Shown piece after piece: positions 15,402-25,656 of a stretch of DNA of 41,183 nucleotides. Below the pieces are notes generated by a model, which searched no databases, was not told where the DNA came from, and saw only the letters and a list, made by a program, of their open reading frames with translations. The stretch's first letter is position 1; each line of letters opens with the position of its first letter. The translations under genes were made by a program, and so were the position numbers. Origin of the DNA: a virus; the IMG/VR virus record IMGVR_UViG_3300042556_000844, positions 1 to 41,183 of that record; one strand, written 5' to 3'.

Positions 15402-16183
15402 TACGAACCCCCAAACGCACGTTCAACGAGATCAGCCAAAGTACGGAAGCCCTCTAGTTTTACTTCATCTTCACGACCACGACCAACAGCCTGTTGTGTC
15501 AATGTGGACAATGCTGGTGCTTGTTCTGCGCCGTAAGGTGCTTGACGTTCGCGGGATTGCACAAATTGAACAGCGTCACGTATTTCTTGAGGTGTCATTG
15601 TGCGCCCTAATTGTCGAAATGATTCTTCACGCAACACAGAAGTGATGTCTTCTTTTGCGGTAACACGGACAGTACGACCCGTGGCGGCTTGACCACCAGG
15701 GTATTCTTGTGTCAAATAAGCAAGGCCGATATCTTCGGTTACGCCATAACGATTCAACGCCAGTAAGTATTGCGCTGTGGCGTTAAGGTCTTTGCCGTCA
15801 AAAGTTGAGGTAGATGGTTTGCCGCCGTCATAAAGCCCTCGATCAGCAATGGTGTTTAAGAAAGCCAAACGTTCGCCTCGCCCTTTGTTTGCCAAAAATC
15901 TGTAAGCCTCACCGGTAATGTTTGAAGGATCATAAGGTTGCCGTTTGATGACACCGTTGCCGTCAACAAGCCCAGGGCCTTTATAGAAAACTTTGTTTCC
16001 TTTTTGAACGAAATACTGTTGTCCGTAATAATCTTGTGTTCCGACAAGAGCAAGCGAACCTTGCGTAACGGGGCGTTCGGTAAACTGAAAATCTGGTCCA
16101 AGAGAATACTTGGATTGTTGACTCGTGACGCCAGGCATCGGTTCAATATCAACGCCCAAAGTGTCTGTTTCGTTCATGCTCAT
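15401..16183 (-). CDS. Probable internal virion protein (260 aa)
   Basis: No family recognised. The middle has small beta patches (YYGQQYFVQKGNKVFYKGPG) and a helical part with LNATAQYLLALNRYG and TPQEIRDAVQFVQSRERQ. This resembles the short helical linker domains found in large phage virion proteins. It overlaps the 1533-aa gene by four bases upstream and the 498-aa gene by one base downstream. A role with those two proteins in the capsid core is likely but unproven. Confidence 0.45.
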   Translation of the reverse strand: MSMNETDTLGVDIEPMPGVTSQQSKYSLGPDFQFTERPVTQGSLALVGTQDYYGQQYFVQKGNKVFYKGPGLVDGNGVIKRQPYDPSNITGEAYRFLANKGRGERLAFLNTIADRGLYDGGKPSTSTFDGKDLNATAQYLLALNRYGVTEDIGLAYLTQEYPGGQAATGRTVRVTAKEDITSVLREESFRQLGRTMTPQEIRDAVQFVQSRERQAPYGAEQAPALSTLTQQAVGRGREDEVKLEGFRTLADLVERAFGGS

Positions 16184-19100
16184 AATTCGTCAACCTCAGA
16201 TGATAGTTCACGATCCCACACACGTTGGAAGTCTGGTTCAACTTCTGACAATGCGGTACCGATATTAAATAACCATTGACGCAAATCTGCTGCTGATTTT
16301 GCTGTAGCAAAACCCCCAGGCTTGCCCCCCGATTTTACATAAGAATCAACTGCTTTGGTGCGATACTCCAAGTATTCTCGTACCGCTTGAGCGATGGGGT
16401 TATCTGCAAGCCGTGTATCGTTCACGGCCCGACCCATTTCTTCAACGTTTCGTTCAAATTCGCCCAAAGTGAATATGGCTTTTGCGGGGAAACCAGGGTA
16501 TTGTTCGTGGATTTTTTGACGTTGACGAGACAACCATGATTTAACTTCAGCATTTGGATATTTGCCAGCCTGTTTTTTCAGGTCACTATAAATCGAATTA
16601 CCTATCTTGTATTGGGCAAGATCAATCATTTCGTCAGCGCTTAATCGTTTGCGTTGACCCAACCGTATTTGACGTTCCCACACAGAGAACGAAAAGTCAT
16701 CTCCACCTGTAGCAAAATAGGCGGCAACGTTTTTGTACGCAGACATGACATCTTTGTTTTTGCGTTCCCAATCACCGAACTGATCTGATGCCTGAACGCC
16801 TGGTTGAACCGATTGTGTTTTGGATGAAATGTATAGAAGCGCGTCATCTCCGTGACGGTTTAAGAATTCTTTTACTGCCGTGTCGTAGTTTTCTTGTTGC
16901 AAAACTTGGAACTCTTTAACCAAAAATGACGCGTAAACATCACCTTGATCGGTTTTGATGATTGCTTCAGGATTTCCTACTGTCGGTCCTGCAAACTGCG
17001 ACAAAGCCCGTAAGCCGGTGAGTACGCGGGCGCGCCATTTTGAGTCTTGTAGCAAACGTTCTTTTTCGGCTGGGTCATTCAGTTCGTATTCGCCTGATGC
17101 GGACATTGCTCGAACTGTTTCACCGTAAGTATTTGCGTAAATGGATTGCAGTTTTCCTTCGTTGTCTCGTAACGCAGAATACATTTTGCTTGCCCATCCA
17201 GGGACTAAAGCGCCTGGTTCTTTTCTTCCATACGGGAGAAGTACGCTGATGATCGAATCTGTTGATGGTGTGTCTGGGATTATTTCTGATGCAGCCATCT
17301 GTACAACAGGGCCGACAGCAGGGATGACTTGCAAACCCATCGATAAGCCTTTGACGTTTGCTTGCAATGGGGCATTTACGCCTGTCAATAGTTTCGTAAA
17401 TTCCCCCGAAAACGGCAAGTTGAACGTATTTGCCCCTGTGATTGGGTCTTTATAGAAGAATCCTTGACCATCGTTGTCGGGATCAAAATTGGTCGCACCG
17501 TTATATATCAGTTGTGCGCGACGAATTGTACGTGGGTCTTCAACAGCAAACTTTGCATAACTTGACAAAATTTCACGCCACGCGGCACCGAAAGGAATGA
17601 TGATTCTCATTATGTCTTCAAGGTTGTTGCGTTCTGATGCGTTGAACAATGTTTCTTTTGTTGATTGAAGTGCCCTGATTTGGGAATAGTCCTCTAATTG
17701 TTTGACTGTTCCTGTTCCGTTCGCTGAATTTAATTTTGCAACAAGTTCGTCGTATTGTTTTTTGCCACCAAATAATTGTTCTGGATTCATTTCGAGTCGT
17801 TCGGCGCGACCAGGAATTGAACGCAACAAATCTCGTGCTTCGTCTCGACTCAAAAGGTCGGCGTTCTTGTTGAATTGTTCATAAAAGAATTGACGAAAAA
17901 CAGGTGAGCGTTCATACTTTGCGCTCTTTCTCCCATAAAAACCAAAGAAACCATCGACAGCACGATTTAATGCTTTGTTTGCTTGTAATGCTTTTTCGCT
18001 AATTTCTTTTGTTTTTGGAACACCAACAGTTTGCGCAAATTTAACCCAATCAGGCAACGTATTTACTGGTGAGTTGTACAAACCTGTTATGTATCCCTGT
18101 AGTTCTTTTTTGCCTTCGGCAGAATCCCATACATCAAAGTTGGAAAGACGTCGAGCAGTCCAAGAATTAGGTCCGTTTACCGAGGTGACTACGGCGAGGA
18201 TTGGTTCATCGCCATCCATTCCCATTCGGACTATTGACCCAACACCTTGCCTCAATGAACCATCAAAAAAATCTGCGTCAACTAAATTGTTTGGGTTGAT
18301 TGTTTCTGACGCTGTAAGTGGCATCCTTCGGTGAGCAATAGCAAATCGCAACGTGTCATCTCCACCTGTCAATGCTTGAATACGTGGGTTGCCTAAACGG
18401 TTGACCCATGCCGCCAAAACGTCGTCATTGACTCCACCTTGAGCGATGCGAACAATGTGATGCCGACCTGTCGTGACATCAACGGTGTCTAATCCGCCTT
18501 CAAGATAACGGCGCAATTTGTCCAATGCGGCTACTGCTTTGGGGTCATTGTTGTTTCTGAACCAAGCAACCATTTCATCTTGTGGGATGCCTTTGGCTAC
18601 CGCGTTGTTGATTTGATCTTGTGAAAGCCGACGCAATTCGTCGTATACACCTTCTAGGTATTGTTCTTTGTTGCCTATCTTGTTGACCGTGATAAAGGCA
18701 CCGTTTCGGATACCGCGTTCATAAAGTTTCTTGGGGTCGTCAAGGTTGCGACGGATTCCGAACTCCAATGCTTCTTGGAATTTGCTTGCGTATTCATCAA
18801 AGTTTTGGGCTGTGTCAATAAAACCTTCATCCATTTGACCGACACCACCACGCATAAAACCTTCGGGTAGAGTTTTGTTTAGAACAGTCATTATGTAACG
18901 AAATGGATGATTAAAGAAACCGTCTCGACCTACGGCTGCCATGCGAATTTGTGCGTCAAACATGTTACGCATCACATAGCCACCGGTCATCAATGTCAAT
19001 GGTTTCCAAATTTCGTTTTGTAAATAATCGCTGAGCGCTGTGACTGCGCCTGGTTCGCCTGCTCGTCTAGCAACATTTCTACGCACGAAAGGATTGCTTG

Positions 19101-20781
19101 TCAAACGGCGTACTGAACGGATGTCGGGCAATACTTGTATTTTGTCTGCCAACTCAACCAAAGAACCTGGGCCTGCAAGAACTAGATTTCTTATGTTGTT
19201 TGGATTGATGTCGTCACCGACAACCAAGTTGCCAGAATCGTTAAGAGCGCCAATTAAACCAAAATCGTCTGGGCTTCCACTTTCGTTGATAAGATATGTT
19301 TTTATGTCGTCACGCAAAACGGCAACACGCTCAAATAAAGTTTTGGCGATTTCGTCTGCGGCTTCTTTTTCCAACCCCAAAACGCCTTTTGTCAAATCGT
19401 CGACAACAACTCTCTTAACCGTTGTTTCAAACAGGGTGTTTATCGCCCCTGAACCAGCAGCAGTTGGGTCAGCAAATACTCGCATGACTTCGTTCATAAA
19501 GTCCTTGCCTTCGCCCTGTGTTAAATCTAAGCCAATAGTTTTTAGATAATTACCGTAAGAGTTGACTGCTTTAATGCTGTCTTCTGCGCTACCTGAACGA
19601 ATTACGTGGTCAGGTATTGTTGTCAAAAGTTTGCTGTTGCGCCAAGTGTTGTAGCCAGGTAGACGTTCACGGGTTTTCACTAATTCACGTATATCTTCAG
19701 GGAACAAACCCGACAGTTGGGCATCCATGCGGTTTGTTTGTTCGCCGATGATTGCCAAAACTTCGTTACGGTTTGTTGTTTGTGCTAAACGATTGGCTGT
19801 AGCAACATCTATTTTACCTTTGAATACGTTGCTAAAAATATCGTACGCATCGTCACGCTCTACAACTGTGTCAATGAGTCGTTGTGCTTTGCCGTTTGTT
19901 TCAAAGTATTCTCGAAACTTTGATCCGTTCCATGCGATTGTTTCTGCATCCGACAAACCTGCTGCCGCTAGTTCGCCTTGTCGTGCGACTTTGGCAAACG
20001 CAGAAATTTCTTCGGCAGTTTTCAAACCTGGAATTGTTGCGCCGGCTGTTCGTACACCCTTCAATGCTTTGCCTGCGACAAGTGTTGGGTCGGCAAAAAC
20101 ATTTACGGCACCATCAATGAACCCTGAAAGAATTGAGTAAGGTTTAGTGCCTGGGGCAAATACAACGTCTGCTGCGCCACGGCCCAGAGTCCAAGCATTG
20201 CCATTTATTGTTCCTCGTACGCGACGGGCACGTTCGGCTTGTTTTTCTAAAGCGGTTCCACCCAAAAAGAAGCCTTCACCTGCGGTAATTGGTTGACCTG
20301 TGTTCGGGTCAATTTCTCCTTTAGATGCGGCAATCATTGTTCCTAAGGATGTTGATTTGAAAAATCCATCAAAGCCTTCAGGGTTATCTGGGTTCAATGC
20401 TTGTGATGCAACATTTTGTGCTAGTTCTGGCGCAAGGTTAAGGGTTGCAAACGTGTAGCGTGCGGCTGATTTTAGTGGATCGTAAACATTACGTTCAACC
20501 CAATTTTTGCTTTGAGGTTTGTTCGGTTCAAGACGCACATTGAGTTGTTTGCCTGATTGTGTTGAAGCCGCATTTACAAGTTGATCTGATGCGTTTGCTT
20601 TTGCTAAAGCAAGAATTTCCCCTGGTTTCATCCACGGGTTCGCTCGATAAATGTCGCCGATTCGTTTTGCTAAATCAGGGGTTGCCTGATTTGCGTACTG
20701 TTGACGGTTGTTTGTTTCTGTCTGTATCTGTGACAGTATTCGTTGTTCGTCAACCTTTTCGGGGAAACCACCGTATGACAT
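16180..20781 (-). CDS. Giant virion protein, probable ejected core protein (1533 aa)
   Basis: This is the longest gene of the window, over 11% of its length. It is mostly helical, with a hydrophobic segment near residues 165-240 (EGFFLGGTALEK; ILSGFIDGAVNVFADPTLVAG) and a conserved-looking patch near residue 1100 (NNLEDIMRIIIPFGAAWREI) that also appears in giant virion proteins of other podoviruses. No peptidase, transglycosylase or polymerase motif could be found by eye. Size, helical content and place directly after the portal block fit the internal proteins that form a channel across the cell envelope. A tape measure is less likely because no tail tube or assembly chaperones are present. 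Confidence 0.55.
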   Translation of the reverse strand: MSYGGFPEKVDEQRILSQIQTETNNRQQYANQATPDLAKRIGDIYRANPWMKPGEILALAKANASDQLVNAASTQSGKQLNVRLEPNKPQSKNWVERNVYDPLKSAARYTFATLNLAPELAQNVASQALNPDNPEGFDGFFKSTSLGTMIAASKGEIDPNTGQPITAGEGFFLGGTALEKQAERARRVRGTINGNAWTLGRGAADVVFAPGTKPYSILSGFIDGAVNVFADPTLVAGKALKGVRTAGATIPGLKTAEEISAFAKVARQGELAAAGLSDAETIAWNGSKFREYFETNGKAQRLIDTVVERDDAYDIFSNVFKGKIDVATANRLAQTTNRNEVLAIIGEQTNRMDAQLSGLFPEDIRELVKTRERLPGYNTWRNSKLLTTIPDHVIRSGSAEDSIKAVNSYGNYLKTIGLDLTQGEGKDFMNEVMRVFADPTAAGSGAINTLFETTVKRVVVDDLTKGVLGLEKEAADEIAKTLFERVAVLRDDIKTYLINESGSPDDFGLIGALNDSGNLVVGDDINPNNIRNLVLAGPGSLVELADKIQVLPDIRSVRRLTSNPFVRRNVARRAGEPGAVTALSDYLQNEIWKPLTLMTGGYVMRNMFDAQIRMAAVGRDGFFNHPFRYIMTVLNKTLPEGFMRGGVGQMDEGFIDTAQNFDEYASKFQEALEFGIRRNLDDPKKLYERGIRNGAFITVNKIGNKEQYLEGVYDELRRLSQDQINNAVAKGIPQDEMVAWFRNNNDPKAVAALDKLRRYLEGGLDTVDVTTGRHHIVRIAQGGVNDDVLAAWVNRLGNPRIQALTGGDDTLRFAIAHRRMPLTASETINPNNLVDADFFDGSLRQGVGSIVRMGMDGDEPILAVVTSVNGPNSWTARRLSNFDVWDSAEGKKELQGYITGLYNSPVNTLPDWVKFAQTVGVPKTKEISEKALQANKALNRAVDGFFGFYGRKSAKYERSPVFRQFFYEQFNKNADLLSRDEARDLLRSIPGRAERLEMNPEQLFGGKKQYDELVAKLNSANGTGTVKQLEDYSQIRALQSTKETLFNASERNNLEDIMRIIIPFGAAWREILSSYAKFAVEDPRTIRRAQLIYNGATNFDPDNDGQGFFYKDPITGANTFNLPFSGEFTKLLTGVNAPLQANVKGLSMGLQVIPAVGPVVQMAASEIIPDTPSTDSIISVLLPYGRKEPGALVPGWASKMYSALRDNEGKLQSIYANTYGETVRAMSASGEYELNDPAEKERLLQDSKWRARVLTGLRALSQFAGPTVGNPEAIIKTDQGDVYASFLVKEFQVLQQENYDTAVKEFLNRHGDDALLYISSKTQSVQPGVQASDQFGDWERKNKDVMSAYKNVAAYFATGGDDFSFSVWERQIRLGQRKRLSADEMIDLAQYKIGNSIYSDLKKQAGKYPNAEVKSWLSRQRQKIHEQYPGFPAKAIFTLGEFERNVEEMGRAVNDTRLADNPIAQAVREYLEYRTKAVDSYVKSGGKPGGFATAKSAADLRQWLFNIGTALSEVEPDFQRVWDRELSSEVDEL

Positions 20782-21131
20782 CAGTATCCTTCACGGATAA
20801 ACGAGTCCAACAAGTCGGCAAGGTCATCATTAGGGAACACTTGATAAATTGCTTTTAGTTCTTCGATAACATTGTCTCCACCTGGCGCCATCATTGGGAT
20901 GCCTGCCGCCATTGGGCCTGGGCCTTCACCGAATGGTGCGCCTGCCGTAATCGGTTCAGCAGGTCTTGTAGTTGGCGCTGTTAAAGAACCTGGTGTTGCT
21001 GGCTGTGCGCGTCGTGCTTGTTGTTGTGCGCGTTGTTCAGTTGGCGATTTGCCTGTCGGAACTGCCTGTACGCGACGTTCTTGTGCAGTCGCTTCACCGT
21101 ATGTTTGACCTTTGAATTGTGGCTGAACCAT
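20781..21131 (-). CDS. Pro/Gln-rich small protein (116 aa)
   Basis: The first 90 residues are disordered (Gln, Arg, Ala, Pro and Thr; RAQQQARRAQPATPGSLTAP). The last 25 form an amphipathic helix (NVIEELKAIYQVFPNDDLADLLDSFIREGY) that looks like a docking peptide. It lies directly after the portal gene, whose own C-terminus is similarly Pro/Ala-rich, and overlaps the giant gene by one base. It may bridge portal and internal proteins. No homologous family recognised. Confidence 0.55.
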   Translation of the reverse strand: MVQPQFKGQTYGEATAQERRVQAVPTGKSPTEQRAQQQARRAQPATPGSLTAPTTRPAEPITAGAPFGEGPGPMAAGIPMMAPGGDNVIEELKAIYQVFPNDDLADLLDSFIREGY

Positions 21132-22886
21132 TTAACCCCCCAACTGTGCAAGTAGTTCTTCCAATGGTGGTGGCCCTGCTGGGGCTGCTACTGGTGCTTC
21201 TGCACCCATTCCTGGTAACGCTAAACCTGGCATTGTTTCTGGTGAGCCTGCTGGCATTGCTTGTGCTTGTCGATCTTGTGCGCGTTGCTGTGTGCGTCGA
21301 ACCGCTTCATAAAGCGGCACGTCTTGTTCCAACACGAGTTTGGTGAGATAGGCAAGATCGTCTGGTTGGTATGGGCCTGCTGGGTTCGCTGCTTGTTGTT
21401 GGATGGATGAGAGTAGTGCGTCTTCTACGCCTTCTGCGATGATGCGATCATGTTCAAAGTCTGGGTCGGAAATCAATGGGTCGGCTTCTCGTGCTGATTC
21501 TTTTGACATTAAACCTGTGCCGAGGCGTTGTCCTAATGCGACGATCAGGTTGTTTACGTCTGATCCTGCTGCCGAGTATGAAACATAGTGGAAGTCTGTT
21601 TGCCAAACTTTGTTCGGTGTATACGATTCTTGTCCGACCGATGATCGTGACGGGATAAAGAACGTTTTTGTTTGTTCGCCCCAATAGGCTTTTTCTAAAG
21701 CGATAGCAATTTTGTCTTCGTGAAGCAGGGAGTTCGCAAAAACTTCTTGGGCCTCTTGGACACGGTAATCAACGGTTGCTGACAGAACTGTTTCGCCTCG
21801 ACGACCGGTACGGATGTTTGTTGCCGATTCGCCACCGAACTCTGCTGGGATAGCACCCTCAAGTCGTTCCTGTCGTTCAAGTCTGTCCAATGCTGTGTCG
21901 GTTTTGTAGCCTGGGTTTAGTTGCAACTGTTGAATGTCGCCACCTTTGACGACACCGAGTACACCGTTTTTGCCGTCAGCCATCTGGAGTATTTCAGGGT
22001 TCTCACCTGGTCGTGCGATCAGGTATTCTTCGGGGAAAATTCCGCGCTCGATAGCGATCTCTGTTAACGCCTGTAGGCGAGCGCGAGTGTAGTACATGCC
22101 GAGGATGCCATCAAATTGTCCTCGTTGTTTATCTAAAGTGATTCGTTTCGGTACGACAGCGAGTGGCATACCTGTACGGTTCGGGATGCCTTCCAACATG
22201 ATTGCTTCTAATCCTGCGCGTTCGGATTGTGAAAGCGCCGGATTATCTTCGGCACCTAGTACGACGAGTTGTAGTGATTCGTCTGAAACATATTCGAGCA
22301 TTGTGTAGCGTGAATCGGAGTCAACTCTGCCGAAACGCAACTGGTTGCCTACAGCATCACCGTAGTTTCGTAGCAGAAAGTTTGCTGTTACCCGTGACGT
22401 GAAAATACAGTTTTCTGGCACTACATCATCTTCGTCTGTTGGTGCGGCGAAGGTGTCTAACGGGTTGCGTACAACCCATTTTGGTGTGAGAGTACCGAAA
22501 TCTGGTTTAAGGAAAACAGGGCTAGACGAGTAGGCGAGTAGGTGTCGGGCGCGGCGACGTAGTTTCATTTGCATACGGTTGTCATCCCAGAAACCGAGCA
22601 ACGCTTTTTTGCGCATACGAGCATATTTTTTGGATAGTTCGCTACCTTCACGTACAGGTGGGAAGAACGGTGATGGCATTGTGCTTGATACACGCATCGA
22701 CATCTGATCCAAACCTTGTACAAGGAGGTTTGCTACGTTTGTTTTGGCGTTGCGGTCCAGTTCGTTTAACGGTACAACGACGTCACCGTTCGCTAGATCG
22801 CGGACACGCCGCATCTGTTCATGGACAGGGCCGAGTGCAAGTCGGCGCTGATGATAGAGTTCTACGATTTCGTCTAAAGAGCGCAT
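21132..22886 (-). CDS. Portal protein (584 aa)
   Basis: The portal forms the twelve-subunit ring at the capsid vertex. Supporting features are length, place directly after the large terminase and the sequence plan: an N-terminal helical part (LDEIVELYHQRRLALGPVHEQM), a beta-rich wing with PKWVVRNPLDTFAAPTDEDDVVPENCIF, a helical stem (YTRARLQALTEIAIERGIFP), and a long region with VLSATVDYRVQEAQEVFANSL. The C-terminal 60 residues are Pro/Ala-rich and probably disordered. No clear ribosome site precedes the ATG; the 25-bp gap after the terminase stop is AT-rich. Confidence 0.8.
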   Translation of the reverse strand: MRSLDEIVELYHQRRLALGPVHEQMRRVRDLANGDVVVPLNELDRNAKTNVANLLVQGLDQMSMRVSSTMPSPFFPPVREGSELSKKYARMRKKALLGFWDDNRMQMKLRRRARHLLAYSSSPVFLKPDFGTLTPKWVVRNPLDTFAAPTDEDDVVPENCIFTSRVTANFLLRNYGDAVGNQLRFGRVDSDSRYTMLEYVSDESLQLVVLGAEDNPALSQSERAGLEAIMLEGIPNRTGMPLAVVPKRITLDKQRGQFDGILGMYYTRARLQALTEIAIERGIFPEEYLIARPGENPEILQMADGKNGVLGVVKGGDIQQLQLNPGYKTDTALDRLERQERLEGAIPAEFGGESATNIRTGRRGETVLSATVDYRVQEAQEVFANSLLHEDKIAIALEKAYWGEQTKTFFIPSRSSVGQESYTPNKVWQTDFHYVSYSAAGSDVNNLIVALGQRLGTGLMSKESAREADPLISDPDFEHDRIIAEGVEDALLSSIQQQAANPAGPYQPDDLAYLTKLVLEQDVPLYEAVRRTQQRAQDRQAQAMPAGSPETMPGLALPGMGAEAPVAAPAGPPPLEELLAQLGG

Positions 22887-22911
22887 GTTATATGCGTGTC
22901 ACAATATCATA

Positions 22912-24888
22912 TTAAATCCAAGATGGTCGCCATAGGCGTGGCGGCGCCTTAACAGGACCTAAAGAAGGCATGTGTAACTCAGCGAACCAATGCGCCATCA
23001 CAAGGTCGGTGCCGTTCTTTTTGTTACGTGTCCAAGATGTCATCTCCTCGATGAACGCCAACGTTTTCCAGTTTTCGCGCATAGTCGGCAACCTAACCTG
23101 ACCGTTACGCCACAACGGCGGCAATAGGGCTTCAACACCCAGGTTTTCATCCAGTTTGTTCCGCGAAGTAGTGTGGGCTACTACCATCACACTATGGAGA
23201 GCCTGCCACTTCCTGACGAAATCGTGAGCCAACAAGAACCGTTGCGCAGCGTTAACCTCAACAACCCAATGAGAGATCGGATACCCCATCTCGAACGACC
23301 TGTTTTGCCATGTCTCCATTACGCCGCCGTACTCGCGGCTGCCGGTATCAAACCCTAAAAGTTCTTCGGCTGTTAAACGGGTTCGTTCAACATCAATCAA
23401 ATATCTGAGATTGGTTTCAGGTTGATACAGCCACCATTGGATCGCCCAAAAGTTTGTTGGTGACGGGTCAACTGTCGCTATAGAAATTATTGGCGGTTCA
23501 AGATTGCTTGGGATATACCCTGGGCGTCTATCGTTGTCGATGCACCCTGGATATAGCACCCCGTCAGGACCCATGCCACCTGTGGCCCACACTCGTTCAA
23601 TGAGATATTGTCCGACAGCCAAATCTTGTTGCTGATATATGACCTCAAATTTTGCTGGCGTCGAATGTTTCAGGTAAGACAAATCTTTCCAAGACAAACG
23701 ATACGGGTCAAGCAACGGGCCGACAGGCCACGGTGGTGCCGTAGTTTTTTTGCTTTCTCTACCTGTGTCCAATTCTTCGTAATAGGCTTTATACACAAAG
23801 TGGGTGTATTTAGATTTCTTTTCTGGTTCAATCTCGTCACTAATATCGGTGACATCTGAACCGTCATAGGCGTCAGGGTCTTCTTCGTAAGTGATCTTTG
23901 ACAGACAATGCGCATAAAGGTCGCCTGGTCCTAGCCGCTGCCCGATGACAGCAAGCAAACCACCTGGATCAACACGGGCTTCGGCGACAGTATCCCATCG
24001 TTCCAACAGTTTGTCGCGGGCAACAGACTCTTTGGCGTTCTCAGGTGTAGCCACGTCATCAAACAATGCTAGGTCGGCACGATGACCGATGAACTCTGAG
24101 TCGATACCGTACGAAGAAACGGTTGGTTCCTTGTTATCCAAACCCGATAAGTCTTCTTGTTCAACGATGAATTCTTCTGCACGCCACAAAGCACCAGACG
24201 ACGAAGGTTTGAACCTGCCATAGTCGATAGACAAACACGCTTCGGCTGGGATTGCTAAACCTTTCTCAATCAAAATAGGGTCAGGATGCAACGGGAAAGG
24301 GCGTTCCAAAGTTTCACGGATACGACGCGAATACATTTTTGCCAACGTCTGTGTAGCCGAACCGATAAGCACACGAATCTTGCGGTTTTTAACAATCATC
24401 CACACAGCAAAATCGTGAAACAGCGTCGACTTACCGGCACCAGGTGGACAGTTAATAACAATGAACTCTTTGTCAGGTGAACCTAACATTTTGACGATCT
24501 TGTATGCGGCATCAACCTGCCATGCTGAAGGAACACGACCCAAATATCGTTTCCTGAAATAATCAAAATCCTCTAAACCGCGTTGCGCTTCAGGCGATAA
24601 CCTGTCAAACGGGATAACAGGTGGCAGATCGGCGACATCCATAGACGCCTTCCAAGCATCAGCCTGAACACCACCCTGCTTTTTGCGTACTTGACCTATC
24701 TCAACTTCAGCCAAAGCAATCTCAGATTTTGCTTTACGCCGTTTAGCCTCCCACTTCGATGCCGTGTTCACATGGATACCGGCTATACCTGCCGCATCCT
24801 GTATTGACATACCTGAAGCACGTGACTGCCAATAGCGTGCCACATCTTGTGGCGGTATCTGGCGCCTCCCCGAACGGCCTGCTGGCAT
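22912..24888 (-). CDS. terL: Terminase large subunit with N-terminal HTH (658 aa)
   Basis: This motor and nuclease cuts concatemeric DNA and pumps it into the procapsid. The ATPase shows Walker A CPPGAGKS at 147-154, Walker B LALFDD at 273-278 and the coupling segment VIGQRLGPGD near 314-323. The nuclease half begins with TVDPS (D474) and contains WVVEVNAAQRFLL and DLVMAHWFAE. Unusually, residues of about 10-55 form a helix-turn-helix (MSIQDAAGIAGIHVNTASKWEAKRR) ahead of a charged linker. No separate small terminase gene is evident, so this domain may recognise the packaging site. Confidence 0.92.
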   Translation of the reverse strand: MPAGRSGRRQIPPQDVARYWQSRASGMSIQDAAGIAGIHVNTASKWEAKRRKAKSEIALAEVEIGQVRKKQGGVQADAWKASMDVADLPPVIPFDRLSPEAQRGLEDFDYFRKRYLGRVPSAWQVDAAYKIVKMLGSPDKEFIVINCPPGAGKSTLFHDFAVWMIVKNRKIRVLIGSATQTLAKMYSRRIRETLERPFPLHPDPILIEKGLAIPAEACLSIDYGRFKPSSSGALWRAEEFIVEQEDLSGLDNKEPTVSSYGIDSEFIGHRADLALFDDVATPENAKESVARDKLLERWDTVAEARVDPGGLLAVIGQRLGPGDLYAHCLSKITYEEDPDAYDGSDVTDISDEIEPEKKSKYTHFVYKAYYEELDTGRESKKTTAPPWPVGPLLDPYRLSWKDLSYLKHSTPAKFEVIYQQQDLAVGQYLIERVWATGGMGPDGVLYPGCIDNDRRPGYIPSNLEPPIISIATVDPSPTNFWAIQWWLYQPETNLRYLIDVERTRLTAEELLGFDTGSREYGGVMETWQNRSFEMGYPISHWVVEVNAAQRFLLAHDFVRKWQALHSVMVVAHTTSRNKLDENLGVEALLPPLWRNGQVRLPTMRENWKTLAFIEEMTSWTRNKKNGTDLVMAHWFAELHMPSLGPVKAPPRLWRPSWI

Positions 24889-24890
24889 TG

Positions 24891-25634
24891 TTAACTTACG
24901 TCTGGATTAAGTCGTGAAGATTTCTTTTTAGGTGTTAATCCCTTAATTTTGTTACGCACACTTTGTGTTCTCATAGAAGAACCAGCCAACCGTGTTTGAC
25001 GAGCGACTTCTGCTCTCAACAAATCTTCGGTTGGATATTTGTTAACCGGAATTTCTGCAAACACTTTTGCTGACGTAGTTGTTTTAGTTGCAACAGGCGG
25101 ATCAAATTTAATAACCGGTCTAACCCTATCTGCTGACTGAGTGAACTTTGGCAATTTTGCCGGTTTAGAAAATTTAGGTAAATCACTAGTTGCTTTCGTT
25201 GCTTTAACAACATAGATAGAACCTTGACTGCCAGCATATTGTTGATTTACGCCGACGTTTGATGCTCTCATTTGTGGCGGAACGTCTGTTCTCATAAAAG
25301 AAACAGTAGGAATACCTGTTTCTACATCTGAACGAGAAATACGAGGGTCGATACTTTTAAGACCAGGAACAGGTGAACCATGCAAACCAACAGTTTTACC
25401 TTTAAGTGTGTTGGCTAAACGCTGAGGTAAACCAGTTGCACGCAACCCCACAGCGGCTGCGGTTACACCAGCAGCACCAGCAACGCCCAACATCAAAGTT
25501 TCGTTAACTTTATCGCGTTCGCCGCCACCAGTATCGATCTGGGTTTCGTTACTGCTACCAGATTGAACGGTGCCACGGTTACCACCTAACCAAGCACTAA
25601 CATCTTTACCTTTGGGTTTATTGCGCGGAGCCAT
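24891..25634 (-). CDS. Unknown protein, possible ADP-ribosyltransferase-like fold (247 aa)
   Basis: First gene of the leftward operon, in the position usually held by the small terminase. The N-terminal 45 residues are polar and Gly-rich. A hydrophobic segment (TLMLGVAGAAGVTAAAVGL, about 47-65) is followed by VGLHGSPVPGLKSIDPR, a pattern resembling the H-G motif that starts ADP-ribosyltransferase-like domains, and later SQGSIYVVKA. The C-terminal part is Lys/Pro-rich. The third element of the expected H-Y-E triad is not obvious, so the enzyme call is weak. A DNA-binding packaging protein or a virion-carried effector are alternatives. Confidence 0.5.
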   Translation of the reverse strand: MAPRNKPKGKDVSAWLGGNRGTVQSGSSNETQIDTGGGERDKVNETLMLGVAGAAGVTAAAVGLRATGLPQRLANTLKGKTVGLHGSPVPGLKSIDPRISRSDVETGIPTVSFMRTDVPPQMRASNVGVNQQYAGSQGSIYVVKATKATSDLPKFSKPAKLPKFTQSADRVRPVIKFDPPVATKTTTSAKVFAEIPVNKYPTEDLLRAEVARQTRLAGSSMRTQSVRNKIKGLTPKKKSSRLNPDVS

Positions 25635-25656
25635 ATACGTATGTTACACTAACACC

